In this document: piece after piece, positions 36,362-44,042 of the stretch
How positions within the stretch are numbered: position 1 is the stretch's first letter
Layout of the letters: each line of letters starts with the position of its first letter
NCBI RefSeq assembly: GCF_003206495.1
Contig: NZ_NKUF01000012.1
Span: forward strand, 21,508-85,507
Reading direction: 5' to 3'
Source: Gluconacetobacter entanii
Lineage (GTDB): Bacteria > Pseudomonadota > Alphaproteobacteria > Acetobacterales > Acetobacteraceae
Length of the DNA: 64,000 nucleotides
Made by a program: the position numbers and the translations under genes
Notes under the pieces: model-generated
What the model saw: only the letters and a program-made list of their open reading frames with translations
Told to the model about the DNA's origin: nothing
The model's database searches: none

Positions 36362-36554
36362 GAAAACATCCCAATGCCGTGCCACTTCCCCTGTCCTGCT
36401 ACGATAATGCTCATGATCACGCCTGCGTTTCCATGCCGGTTCATGGCTGGCGCGATTACTGCAGCCATGCACTTGCCCTTCCACACGGCATCGGCAAGAA
36501 AAGACCACACCCTTCCCGCTTCATGCCGTCCGGATAGAATGTAGTCCTTATTTG

Positions 36555-38039
36555 ATGCAATTATGGCCTCCCTTTATCTCTCTGATCGTAACAGCAATTT
36601 CCGTCTGCCTGATGGGAAATATGGTACGGCCGAGCATATCAGGCTTTCCATCCCTGCGACGATGCGTCCTTGATGGACTGCTCAGTGGCGTGCAGTTTGG
36701 CGGGTGGCTCGCGCTGTCGGGCGCGCCGGTCCTGGCGGCATGCCTGACGATGGCGCTCAGCGCCTGCCTGATCATCGGATCGAATATCAAACTGTCGATC
36801 CTTGGTGAACCCATGCTGTTCTGCGACGTGGTCGCGGCGCGCAGTTTCCTGCAAAATCCCAAATTCTACCTGTTTTCCATTCCCGTGCCGGGACGCATCG
36901 CCCTGGTGGGGGGCATGATCGCGCTGCCACTGCTGCTGGCGGTCTGTTTCAGCCTCAATCCGCTTCCCCATCTGGCAGGGTTCGCATGCCTGATCGCCTG
37001 CGTCATCGCCCTACGGGCCATTCCGGCCGCGCGCTGGGCGCCCGTACCGGATATGCCCCGCGATATCGACCGACTTGGCCTGCCGGGGTCGCTGTTCCTT
37101 TACTGGCGACGCTGGCGCGACGAACTTGCCTCCCTGCCCGAGACTGTTACCGTCCCGCCCGTCATGGGGCATCCGGCGCGTGACATTGTCATCGTGGTGC
37201 AGTGTGAGTCCTTTGCGGTGCCTGCCGACCTGTTTGCGGGCAGGTCTGCCCCCATACCACTTCCGGACCTGCCGGGCCTGAAGCGGGCACAGGCCATGGC
37301 CAGCGACTGGGGAACGCTCAATGTCAGCGGGTTTGGCGCCTATACCATGCGCACCGAATATGGTGTCCTGTTCGGGCAGGAGGAAGATGCGCTGGGCTTC
37401 CGCGCCTATGACCCCTTTCTGAGCGCGAACCGGGATGTGGCCCTGTCCCTGCCGGCCATCATGGGACAGGCGGGGTATGAATGTGTTTTCGCCCATCCCC
37501 ATGACCTGCAGTTCTATGGGCGTTCCCGCCTGATGCCGGCATGCGGGTTCACCCGCATCATCGGCGAAGATGCCTTTACCCACACACCCCGACCCGACAT
37601 GCCCTATATCGAGGATACCGCGCTGGCACGGCAGATCGGGCAACTGGTCAGCAAAAGCACGAAGCCGACCTTCATCTATGCGGTCACGATGGAAAATCAC
37701 GGTCCATGGCCCGCCCCGTCGCCCGACGGTCCGAAAACGGCGCTTGCCCATTATCTGCGTCACCTGCGCAACAGCGACCGGATGCTGGGCGACCTGATGG
37801 ATACCCTGGCGGCCAGCGGCAGGTCAGGGCTGCTGGTCTTCTTCGGGGACCATCGTCCCTCCATTCCCGGCATGGTGACACCGAACGACGCCCGCGGGAC
37901 CCCCTATGTCGTTATTCCGTTTGACGCGCAGGGGAGGGACCGTCAGCCCCGGAGTCAGGCCGAAGCGCTGACGCCCGCGCAATTGCATCATCTGATCCTG
38001 CGTGATAGCGTAAGTCAGGCCGGTACGTGCATACCCTGA
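36555..38039 (+). CDS. LTA-synthase-like sulfatase-domain membrane protein
   Basis: The 494-residue protein has four or five N-terminal membrane helices (to about residue 160) and a C-terminal sulfatase-fold domain of the LtaS/OpgB type. Visible parts are IVIVVQCESFAVP (metal-binding glutamate), SGFGAYTMRTEYGVLFGQEED with the catalytic threonine in the place where LtaS enzymes have theirs, KPTFIYAVTMENHGPW and LVFFGDHRPSIPG (metal-binding DH). Such enzymes transfer phosphoglycerol from phosphatidylglycerol. It is divergent from kpsC and next to kpsT, so it may decorate capsule or glucan with glycerol phosphate. A TTG precedes the ATG used. Confidence 0.85.
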   Translation: MQLWPPFISLIVTAISVCLMGNMVRPSISGFPSLRRCVLDGLLSGVQFGGWLALSGAPVLAACLTMALSACLIIGSNIKLSILGEPMLFCDVVAARSFLQNPKFYLFSIPVPGRIALVGGMIALPLLLAVCFSLNPLPHLAGFACLIACVIALRAIPAARWAPVPDMPRDIDRLGLPGSLFLYWRRWRDELASLPETVTVPPVMGHPARDIVIVVQCESFAVPADLFAGRSAPIPLPDLPGLKRAQAMASDWGTLNVSGFGAYTMRTEYGVLFGQEEDALGFRAYDPFLSANRDVALSLPAIMGQAGYECVFAHPHDLQFYGRSRLMPACGFTRIIGEDAFTHTPRPDMPYIEDTALARQIGQLVSKSTKPTFIYAVTMENHGPWPAPSPDGPKTALAHYLRHLRNSDRMLGDLMDTLAASGRSGLLVFFGDHRPSIPGMVTPNDARGTPYVVIPFDAQGRDRQPRSQAEALTPAQLHHLILRDSVSQAGTCIP

Positions 38040-38124
38040 TCCTGCGATAACGGTATGACCTCCGTTACGGACACACGATACTCCATAATCAGAACGCTTT
38101 CCAACAGGCCGCAAATACAAGACC

Positions 38125-38778
38125 ATGATCCAGTTCGAAAACGTCACAAAGGTGTATCACGCGCGCGGCGTCAACAAATGCGTGCTGGATCACCAGTCCT
38201 TCGTGATCGAACGGGGTGAGTCCATAGGAATCGTCGGGGTCAACGGCGCGGGTAAATCGACCCTGACGCGCATGATCGCCGGGATCGAATATCCCACCAG
38301 CGGGCGTATCACGCGCACGATGTCGATTTCATGGCCACTGGGATTTGGCGGCGCCTTCCAGGGCAGCCTGACCGGCGCGGACAATGCGCGCTTCATCGCC
38401 CGCATCTATCGCCGTCCAATCAATGACATCCTTGATTACGTCAACAGCTTTGCCCGACTGGGACATTATTTCGATGCGCCGGTGAAGACCTATTCTTCCG
38501 GTATGCAGGCGCGCCTTGCCTTTGCCGTATCACTTGCCATCCGTTTCGACTGTTACCTTGTGGACGAAGTCACCGCAGTGGGTGACACTTCCTTCCGCCT
38601 GCAATGTCGCGAAGCGTTGCTGGAACGGCGCGAACACGGGACGCTCATCATGGTGTCGCACGATCCCAATACGTTGCGCGAATATTGCGACAAGGGCGCC
38701 GTCCTGCAGAATGGCCAGTTGACCTTCTACGACACGATCGATGCCGCGATCGATGATGCGGCCGAACTCTATCGCTGA
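38125..38778 (+). CDS. kpsT: Capsular polysaccharide ABC transporter ATP-binding protein (KpsT type)
   Basis: The 217-residue ATPase drives polysaccharide export with KpsM. It shows Walker A GVNGAGKST, the ABC signature YSSGMQARLAF, Walker B CYLVDEV, and the switch histidine in MVSHDPNTL. The short length and ISWPLGFGGAFQGSLTGADNARF in the middle are typical of KpsT/BexA. The gene is about 14 kb from kpsM, which is unusual since the pair is normally adjacent. It starts 86 bases after the LTA-synthase-like gene. Confidence 0.94.
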   Translation: MIQFENVTKVYHARGVNKCVLDHQSFVIERGESIGIVGVNGAGKSTLTRMIAGIEYPTSGRITRTMSISWPLGFGGAFQGSLTGADNARFIARIYRRPINDILDYVNSFARLGHYFDAPVKTYSSGMQARLAFAVSLAIRFDCYLVDEVTAVGDTSFRLQCREALLERREHGTLIMVSHDPNTLREYCDKGAVLQNGQLTFYDTIDAAIDDAAELYR

Positions 38779-38814
38779 GTAATCCCCTGCCAAAACTTCC
38801 TGAAAAAACATGGG

Positions 38815-38870
38815 AAAGCTTTTGGTGAAGCTTTTTGAAAAAAGCTTCAGGGAACGTCGTCTTTATGAAA
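38815..38870 (-). repeat. Three-way-junction repeat, copy 6 (partial)
   Basis: Hairpin B (GAAGCTTTTT/AAAAAGCTTC) with the left arm TTTTGG is kept. Hairpin A is reduced to GTCGTCTTTATG. It follows kpsT by 36 bases, between convergent kpsT and the tRNA-maf pair. Confidence 0.7.
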
Positions 38871-38879
38871 AATGGTTAT

Positions 38880-38915
38880 CTTCTTTTTTCGAAGAAAAAG
38901 AAGCAAAAAGACTTT
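38880..38915. repeat. Variant mini-hairpin related to the repeat family
   Basis: CTTCTTTTT/AAAAAGAAG stem (38880-38903) with CAAAAAGACTTT on the right, immediately after copy 6. A second related hairpin is at 60123-60160. Confidence 0.55.
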
Positions 38916-39030
38916 CTTCAGCACGAAATTTGCTACCGGAAGGGGAATGGTTATTCCCCCGACGAACTACCATAGGCAGGTATTACCATGGTACGGACTA
39001 TATAGATGCTGATTTTTAGAAGAAGCAATA

Positions 39031-39106
39031 TGGTGGAGCCAATGAGAATCGAACTCACGACCTCCTGAATGCCATTCAGGCGCTCTCCCAACTGAGCTAT
39101 GGCCCC
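39031..39106 (-). tRNA. tRNA-Ala (anticodon GGC)
   Basis: The minus strand reads GGGGCCATAGCTCAGTTGGG at the 5' end, has an anticodon stem CCTGA/TCAGG with loop ATGGCAT (anticodon GGC), a T arm GTTCGATTC, and encoded CCA at the 3' end (39031-39033). Length is 76 bases and all arms pair, so it is a complete alanine tRNA. Confidence 0.95.
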
Positions 39107-39190
39107 ACAATATAGAACGGATCGCATGGGCACGACCCGCTTGCCTGCCGGGGTATAGCGAGTGCCCAACAGCTTTGCAAGCCCCTAAAT

Positions 39191-39832
39191 TCAGGTTCGT
39201 ACCGTCCCCTGTTCACGCAGGAATTCCAGAAGGGGCAGGACCGGCAGGCCAAGGATGGCGTCATGGTCCCCCTCGATACTGGCAAACAGGTGCAGCCCCG
39301 GCCCCTCCAGTCGATAGGCCCCGACGCAGGACAGGACGGCATCGCCTTCCAGCCGGAGGTAGCTGTCAAGGAACTCCTCGCTGAAATTACGCATCCACAG
39401 GCACGGACGCGCAATGTGGCGCCAGACCTCCACGCTGTCGCGCATCACGACTACCGCCGTATGCAGGACATGCACCTGCCCGCGTAGCCGCATCAACTGC
39501 GCCCGTGCACGTTCCAGGTCCTCCGGCTTGTCAAACCATTCACCGTTGCACGACAGCATCTGGTCCGCGCCGATCACGATCGCATCCGGCGCTACGATTC
39601 GTGCGGCCTTGGCCCGCGCCAGCGTCAGGGCAGTCGCATCGACATCGAGTCCGGCTTCGCGGCACTCCCGCTTTACGGTTGCCTCATCCACACTGGCGGG
39701 CTGGCATGAAATGGCCAATCCCGCCGATTCCAGCAGCCCGCGCCGGGCCGCGGACTGGCTTGCGAGTACTATCCGTGGCGACTCGGCCTGTAATGAATGG
39801 GCCTTTAGTACTAAATTCGAGTCGTCTGTCAT
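39191..39832 (-). CDS. maf: Maf/Ham1-type nucleoside triphosphate pyrophosphatase
   Basis: The 213-residue protein belongs to the Maf family, which hydrolyses non-canonical or modified nucleotides and affects septum formation. It shows PRIVLASQSAARRGLLESAG (family SxSxxRRxLL), DEATVKRE, ALARAKA-type helix, IVIGADQMLSCNGEWFDKP (the GADQ motif) and GAYRLEGPGLHLFASIEGDHDAILGLPVLPLLEFL. I start it at the ATG at 39832; the longer frame to 40105 runs into the candidate origin. With hemE it flanks that origin, as in other Alphaproteobacteria. Confidence 0.93.
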   Translation of the reverse strand: MTDDSNLVLKAHSLQAESPRIVLASQSAARRGLLESAGLAISCQPASVDEATVKRECREAGLDVDATALTLARAKAARIVAPDAIVIGADQMLSCNGEWFDKPEDLERARAQLMRLRGQVHVLHTAVVVMRDSVEVWRHIARPCLWMRNFSEEFLDSYLRLEGDAVLSCVGAYRLEGPGLHLFASIEGDHDAILGLPVLPLLEFLREQGTVRT

Positions 39833-40247
39833 CTGCCGCTCCGTACTCTCAAAGTGAAACATGAAATTCAGGCCTGGTAGTACTCCGGGAGTACTGTGGT
39901 ACATGGGGATGGTACTTCGGATGATTCCGCATCGTACCGAGTACCGTGGATAAGGCGAACACCCCCGCAAAACCTGAGTTGTACACAGCCCCCTGTAGGG
40001 AAAATCTGGATAACTTTCCCTGATGGCTGAAAACTGCGTAATGGCGGGTTGTACACACTGTGGGAAAAACGGGGTACATTTTCGGAAACATGGGTACCCC
40101 ATCACTCACATGCCCTATTAACCCCTTCAAGAATTTCTTTCTCTTTTCTTTTATTGTTTAGGAGTGAGACGCACACGCCGGGGGAAATGTCGCAGGTGCG
40201 TATCCGTGCTGTTCGGGTGAGGAAAAGTACGAGATAGTCCCCCCGCA
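39833..40247. other. Candidate chromosomal replication origin (oriC) between maf and hemE
   Basis: No gene is visible in these 415 bases. They hold DnaA-box-like sites: CGTGGATAA (39945-39953) and TCTGGATAA (40005-40013), each 8 of 9 to the inverted consensus, plus two TTGTACACA (39979-39987, 40049-40057) and TGTGGGAAA (40059-40067) at 7 of 9. GTAC occurs very often, including an AGTACTCC/GGAGTACT inverted repeat (39879-39895). A pyrimidine- and AT-rich stretch at 40127-40163 could be the unwinding element. In Caulobacter and Rickettsia oriC lies beside hemE. Replication function is inference. Confidence 0.7.
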
Positions 40248-41333
40248 ATGATGAAACAGAACGACGGACCGATGACGGAAACAGGCAAACCACTTCTGCG
40301 CGCTCTTGCGGGAGAAGCGATCTGGCCACCCCCGGTATGGCTGATGCGGCAGGCAGGACGCTTTTTGCCGGAATTCCGCGCCCTGCGTGAAAAGGCCGAT
40401 TTCATCACGCGTTGCATGACGCCCGACATGGCCACCGAAATCACGCTCCAGCCCATCCGGCGCTTTGGCATGGACGGGGCGATCCTGTTTTCCGACATTC
40501 TCATCCTGCCTTGGGCCATGGGGCAGTCGCTGGAGTTCATCCATGGTCGGGGGCCGGTGCTGGAACCGGTGCGCAGCCTGGGCGACCTCAAGCGCCTCGA
40601 TCCCGCACGGGTGGAAAAGGCGACCGCGCCGGTCATGGAAACACTGCGCAGGCTGCGGAGCATCGTTGACGGACCGGAGCCGATCGGTGTCGCGAAACCC
40701 GGTCAGGTCACGCTGATCGGCTTTGCCGGTGCGCCGTTTACCGTGGCGTGTTACATGGTCGAAGGCCACGGATCGCGGGAATTCGATGTGACGCGCGGGA
40801 TGGCCTATTCCGATCCGGAATTCTTTGGCGAACTCATGGATATGCTGACCACCGCAACGGCGGACATGCTGTGCCAGCAGATCGAGGCCGGGGCCGAAGC
40901 CGTGATGCTGTTTGACAGTTGGGCCGGCCTGTTGCCACCGTCGCAGTTCCGCCAGCATGTCATCGCCCCGGCGCAGCGGATCGTGCGGATCATCAACGAA
41001 CGCCATCCGGGCGTGCCGGTGATCGGTTTCCCACGCCTCGCCGGGGTCATGGCAGTGGAATACGGGCGGGAGACCGGCATCAATGCGATGGCGCTGGATA
41101 CCGGTTCGGACATGAAGGCGGTTGCCGCGCAACTGCCCGCAACGCTGGTATTGCAGGGCAATCTTGATCCCCTGCGTGTGCTTGCCGGAGGGGAAGGCAT
41201 GCGCAGGGAGGCGCTGGCCATCAGTGATGCGATGAAGGGGCGTCCCCACATCTTCAATCTCGGTCATGGGGTCGTGCCTGCGACACCGCCCGAACATGTC
41301 GGCGATCTGATCCAGACCATCAGGAATATCTGA
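40248..41333 (+). CDS. hemE: Uroporphyrinogen decarboxylase
   Basis: HemE removes four carboxyl groups from uroporphyrinogen III to give coproporphyrinogen III. The 361-residue product shows both family signatures: PVWLMRQAGRFLPEFRALR near the N-terminus and GFAGAPFTVACYMVEGHGS around residue 160; catalytic aspartate lies in FSDILILPWAMG. The C-terminus has LQGNLDPLRVLAGG and FNLGHGVVPATPPEHV. Starts at 40248 or 40251 lack a good ribosome site, so 40272 is also possible. It flanks the candidate origin and is followed after 2 bases by the HAD gene; hemJ is third. Confidence 0.96.
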   Translation: MMKQNDGPMTETGKPLLRALAGEAIWPPPVWLMRQAGRFLPEFRALREKADFITRCMTPDMATEITLQPIRRFGMDGAILFSDILILPWAMGQSLEFIHGRGPVLEPVRSLGDLKRLDPARVEKATAPVMETLRRLRSIVDGPEPIGVAKPGQVTLIGFAGAPFTVACYMVEGHGSREFDVTRGMAYSDPEFFGELMDMLTTATADMLCQQIEAGAEAVMLFDSWAGLLPPSQFRQHVIAPAQRIVRIINERHPGVPVIGFPRLAGVMAVEYGRETGINAMALDTGSDMKAVAAQLPATLVLQGNLDPLRVLAGGEGMRREALAISDAMKGRPHIFNLGHGVVPATPPEHVGDLIQTIRNI

Positions 41334-41335
41334 GC

Positions 41336-42037
41336 ATGCTACCTGCTTCCATCAGGCCCGACGGGCGACTGCGGCTGATCATCTTTGACTGTGATGGCGT
41401 ACTGATCGACAGCGAAGGTCCATCGTGCCGCATGCTGGCGCGTGAACTGCGCAAGGTCGGGCTGGAAATCAGTGATGAGGACGCGGTTAAACGTTTCGCC
41501 GGCAAGGCCCTGACGGCCCTGAAGGAAGAAATGGAAGATCAGGCAGGGCTGCAACTGGGTCGTGACTGGCCAGTCAGGATGCAGCACGCGCTGGTGGAAC
41601 TGATGCGCTCGGAGGCGGAAACGATCGAGGGATCAGCCGCCATGCTGCGTGAAATACGCGAACTCGGCATTCCCTTCCGCATTGGATCCAATTCCTCGAA
41701 ACTGGAAATGGACGCCAAATTCGGGCGGACGGGTCTGGATGCGCTGATCGCGCCGGAATGTATCCATTCGGCGCGCGACATGGGCAAACCCAAGCCAGAT
41801 CCGGCGGTTTACATGTCCGCAGCCCAGAGCGAAGTGGTTCTGCCGGAGGATTGCATCGTGCTGGAGGACACCGAAACGGGGGCGGCGGCGGCACGTGCGG
41901 CGGGCATGGCGTGCGTGCTGCTGCGGCCTCTGGACCTGCCAGCCGTAAGCTGGCCGGGCCTGCTGCGGGTCGGGCACCTGACGGAGTTCACCGCACTGGT
42001 GAAACGGATCCTGCGTTCGCAGGGACGTGCCGCGTGA
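41336..42037 (+). CDS. HAD-superfamily hydrolase (beta-phosphoglucomutase-like)
   Basis: The 233-residue protein is a subfamily IA HAD phosphatase or phosphoglucomutase-like enzyme. It shows motif I FDCDGVLIDSE with the nucleophile aspartate, a helical cap, motif II GSNSSK, motif III lysine in GKPKPDPAVY and motif IV LEDTETG. Substrates of close family members are sugar phosphates or phosphoglycolate; this one is not assigned. It lies between hemE and hemJ, with its stop overlapping the hemJ start by 1 base (TGATG), so it is co-translated with haem genes. Confidence 0.85.
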   Translation: MLPASIRPDGRLRLIIFDCDGVLIDSEGPSCRMLARELRKVGLEISDEDAVKRFAGKALTALKEEMEDQAGLQLGRDWPVRMQHALVELMRSEAETIEGSAAMLREIRELGIPFRIGSNSSKLEMDAKFGRTGLDALIAPECIHSARDMGKPKPDPAVYMSAAQSEVVLPEDCIVLEDTETGAAAARAAGMACVLLRPLDLPAVSWPGLLRVGHLTEFTALVKRILRSQGRAA

Positions 42038-42483
42038 TGGCTGTGCTGTGGCCCTGGATGCTGTGGATCAAGGCGTTCCATATCATGTCCATGGTTGCAT
42101 GGATGGCGGGCCTGTTCTACCTGCCCCGCCTGTTTGTCTATCACTGTCAGGTGGCGGTGGGATCGGCGGAATCCGAACGTTTCAAAGTGATGGAATACAA
42201 GCTGCTGCGCATGATCATGCTGCCTGCGATGTGCAGCACGTTCCTGTTCGGCGGCCTTCTGGCGATAATGCCGGGCCTGATAGACTGGCATGCCGGATGG
42301 TGGTTGACGAAGCTTGCCGCCGTATTCGGTCTGGCGGGGTTCCATGGTGCATGTGCATCATGGCGGCGCGCCTTTGCCGAGGACCGCAATATTCACAATG
42401 AACGTTTTTACCGTATGGCGAACGAGGTTCCGACCGTCCTGATGATGATTGTCGTCATCATGATTGTCGTCCGCCCCTTCTGA
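42037..42483 (+). CDS. hemJ: Protoporphyrinogen oxidase HemJ
   Basis: The 148-residue membrane protein matches HemJ (UPF0093), which oxidises protoporphyrinogen IX to protoporphyrin IX in many bacteria without HemG or HemY. It shows four hydrophobic stretches, the essential histidine in WIKAFHIMSMVAWMAGLFYLPRLFVYH, and WWLTKL and NEVPTVLMMIVVIMIVV near the end. The ATG at 42037 overlaps the upstream stop. Upstream extensions of the frame are shadow sequence. It supplies the step after HemN, and links to hemE in the same run. Confidence 0.9.
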   Translation: MAVLWPWMLWIKAFHIMSMVAWMAGLFYLPRLFVYHCQVAVGSAESERFKVMEYKLLRMIMLPAMCSTFLFGGLLAIMPGLIDWHAGWWLTKLAAVFGLAGFHGACASWRRAFAEDRNIHNERFYRMANEVPTVLMMIVVIMIVVRPF

Positions 42484-42518
42484 CGGGACTTCTTTAAAAT
42501 AACTGTTTGATAAATAAT

Positions 42519-42569
42519 AAAAGTTTTTTGGAGTGCCTTTTTTCAAAAAGCTTTACCAGAAACGTCTTT
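42519..42569 (+). repeat. Three-way-junction repeat, copy 7 (hairpin A deleted)
   Basis: AAAAGTTTTTTGGAGTGCC is followed directly by TTTTTTCAAAAAGCTT and CCAGAAAC. Hairpin A is missing. It is between convergent hemJ and the DUF2501 gene. Confidence 0.7.
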
Positions 42570-42624
42570 ATGATTTGCGGATGTTTAGTGACAGGCTTTT
42601 GAAAAACGCTCCGGGAAGGGGTAC

Positions 42625-42670
42625 GCGGCCGGGACATCGTCCCGACCGCAGGTTCCCCAAGGGGAACCTG
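42625..42670 (-). terminator. Two strong hairpins after the DUF2501 gene
   Basis: CAGGTTCCCC/GGGGAACCTG (42649-42670, loop 2) is 3 bases from the stop of the minus-strand gene. Next is GCGG-C-CGGGAC/GTCCCG-A-CCGC (42625-42649). Both lack a T run in the minus direction, so they may stabilise the 3' end or act with Rho. Confidence 0.6.
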
Positions 42671-42673
42671 TTA

Positions 42674-43135
42674 TCACAGAAGCGACTTGCCCTGCTTGAG
42701 GACAGCGCTGCAGACCTTCTTGGTAACTTTCTGCTTCATGTTGCCCTCCAGCGAGGACAGCGAGAAGGTGTTGCCGTTCCCGGTATCGAGAATTCCCTTC
42801 TGGCCGTTGGAATAAAGCTGGCTGGAAGTATCAAGGCCGCTCTTGCTCTTCAGCGAGGAGAGGACCGTCGAAGGGGAATTCCCGCCGAGATAGTTGTTTT
42901 CAACGCAGTAGCTCAGCAGGCCCGTCACGTTCGACGGGGCCAGCGAAGACACCGACGGGATGTTCAGGCCGCTGTTCGACAGGGCGCCGGACGCGGCATT
43001 TCCCAGCAGGGAAGATCCGTTATTGCCGCCACCCGTCAGGCCGGACAGTCCCTGCGCATGGACTGGCGCAGTCGAAACCGCAGCGAGAAGGGGAAGGGCA
43101 AGGCATGCTGCCGAAAGCTTCTTGATGATGGACAT
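42674..43135 (-). CDS. Secreted DUF2501-family protein
   Basis: The 153-residue product has a signal peptide (SIIKKLSAACLALPLLAAVSTAPVHAQ, cleavage after AQ) and a mature part of about 125 residues that fits DUF2501 (E. coli YjjA): SSLAPSNVTGLLSYCVENNYLGG, then VKKVCSAVLKQGKSLL-like end. Two cysteines may form a disulfide. The N-terminal mature region is Gly/Ser/Asn-rich (GLTGGGNNGSSLLGN). Function is unknown. The ATG at 43135 is used because the signal peptide starts there; the longer frame from 43219 is unlikely. Confidence 0.8.
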   Translation of the reverse strand: MSIIKKLSAACLALPLLAAVSTAPVHAQGLSGLTGGGNNGSSLLGNAASGALSNSGLNIPSVSSLAPSNVTGLLSYCVENNYLGGNSPSTVLSSLKSKSGLDTSSQLYSNGQKGILDTGNGNTFSLSSLEGNMKQKVTKKVCSAVLKQGKSLL

Positions 43136-43235
43136 GGGCACTCCTGATTGCCATGGGGCAGGATGCGCGGGACACGTGGCGGAACCCGCTTCCGCCACGG
43201 CGCGTATCGCCCCTAGCATTCAGGCAGACGGCCCG

Positions 43236-43556
43236 TTAGGCAATCCCTACAAGCAGCATGCCATATATCTTGCCCAGGACAGGGCACAGCACATACTGGA
43301 TCAGCAGCAGCAGCGCGATGGGGCTGAGGTCGATATTCGCGATGGGGGGAAGGATATTGCGGATGGGCTGCAGCAGGGGTTCGGTCATGCGCGACAGGAA
43401 ATTATAGATTTTCCATACTACCCGTTCCCGCGGATCCAGGATCCCGAAACCAATCAGGAAGCTGAAAAGGCAGGCCAGAAGAACGACCCAGGTGTAAAGC
43501 TGTATCAGTTCGAACAGCAGCCTGAACACAATGGTAATCAATGGGCCAACTTTCAA
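43236..43556 (-). CDS. YggT-family membrane protein
   Basis: The 106-residue protein has two hydrophobic segments (LFELIQLYTWVVLLACLFSFLIGFG and IALLLLIQYVLCPVLGKIYGML) with the family motif KIYNFLSRMTEPLLQPIRNILPP between them. YggT proteins (CcmB3/Ycf19-like) are inner-membrane proteins linked to osmotic or division-related functions, with no proven activity. It runs on the minus strand upstream of the DUF2501 gene, separated by about 100 bases. Confidence 0.88.
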   Translation of the reverse strand: MKVGPLITIVFRLLFELIQLYTWVVLLACLFSFLIGFGILDPRERVVWKIYNFLSRMTEPLLQPIRNILPPIANIDLSPIALLLLIQYVLCPVLGKIYGMLLVGIA

Positions 43557-43697
43557 AGAGGGAGCATGTCCGGGAATCTAGCCTCTCGGGGCGGGCCCTA
43601 CAATATCATGTGCGCCGATACATGAAACGCATCCGTGATCTTTGCGCAGGGTTGACATCATGCGCGCTCCTGTGATTTATCGCCGGTTACGGAATGT

Positions 43698-43773
43698 GGG
43701 GCTGTAGCTCAGATGGTAGAGCGCCTCGTTCGCAATGAGGAGGTCAGGGGTTCGATTCCCCTCAGCTCCACCA
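43698..43773 (+). tRNA. tRNA-Ala (anticodon CGC)
   Basis: The sequence GGGGCTGTAGCTCAGATGGT starts the acceptor and D arm. The anticodon stem is CCTCG/TGAGG with loop TTCGCAA, so the anticodon is CGC. The T arm has GGGGTTCGATTCCCC and CCA is encoded. Length 76 bases. Confidence 0.95.
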
Positions 43774-44042
43774 CGTTCCCCATATCATGGTGATATCCCC
43801 GGTATTGCAGGCAGGCGTGTCCTCGTCCCCAGGCCATTATGCTGAGCAATGGGGAGGCCTGACAGGTTCCGGTTGATCGTTCTTTGCTGGCAGGGTAGAG
43901 ATATCTGACTTTTCCTTCCGGCGGTTTCCTGAGTGCTTCGGAAAGTCGCACGTTGTTCCTAGCAAAGAGAAAACATTTAATCAGCATGCTGGACCATCCT
44001 GTTGTTTTGAGGGCGCGTCATGAAGACGGCAATACCGTCGGA

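Noticed and set aside
39833..40105. An upstream extension of maf across the candidate origin
   Set aside because: The extension to 40105 has no similarity to the Maf family; the true start fits at 39832, where the family N-terminus follows.
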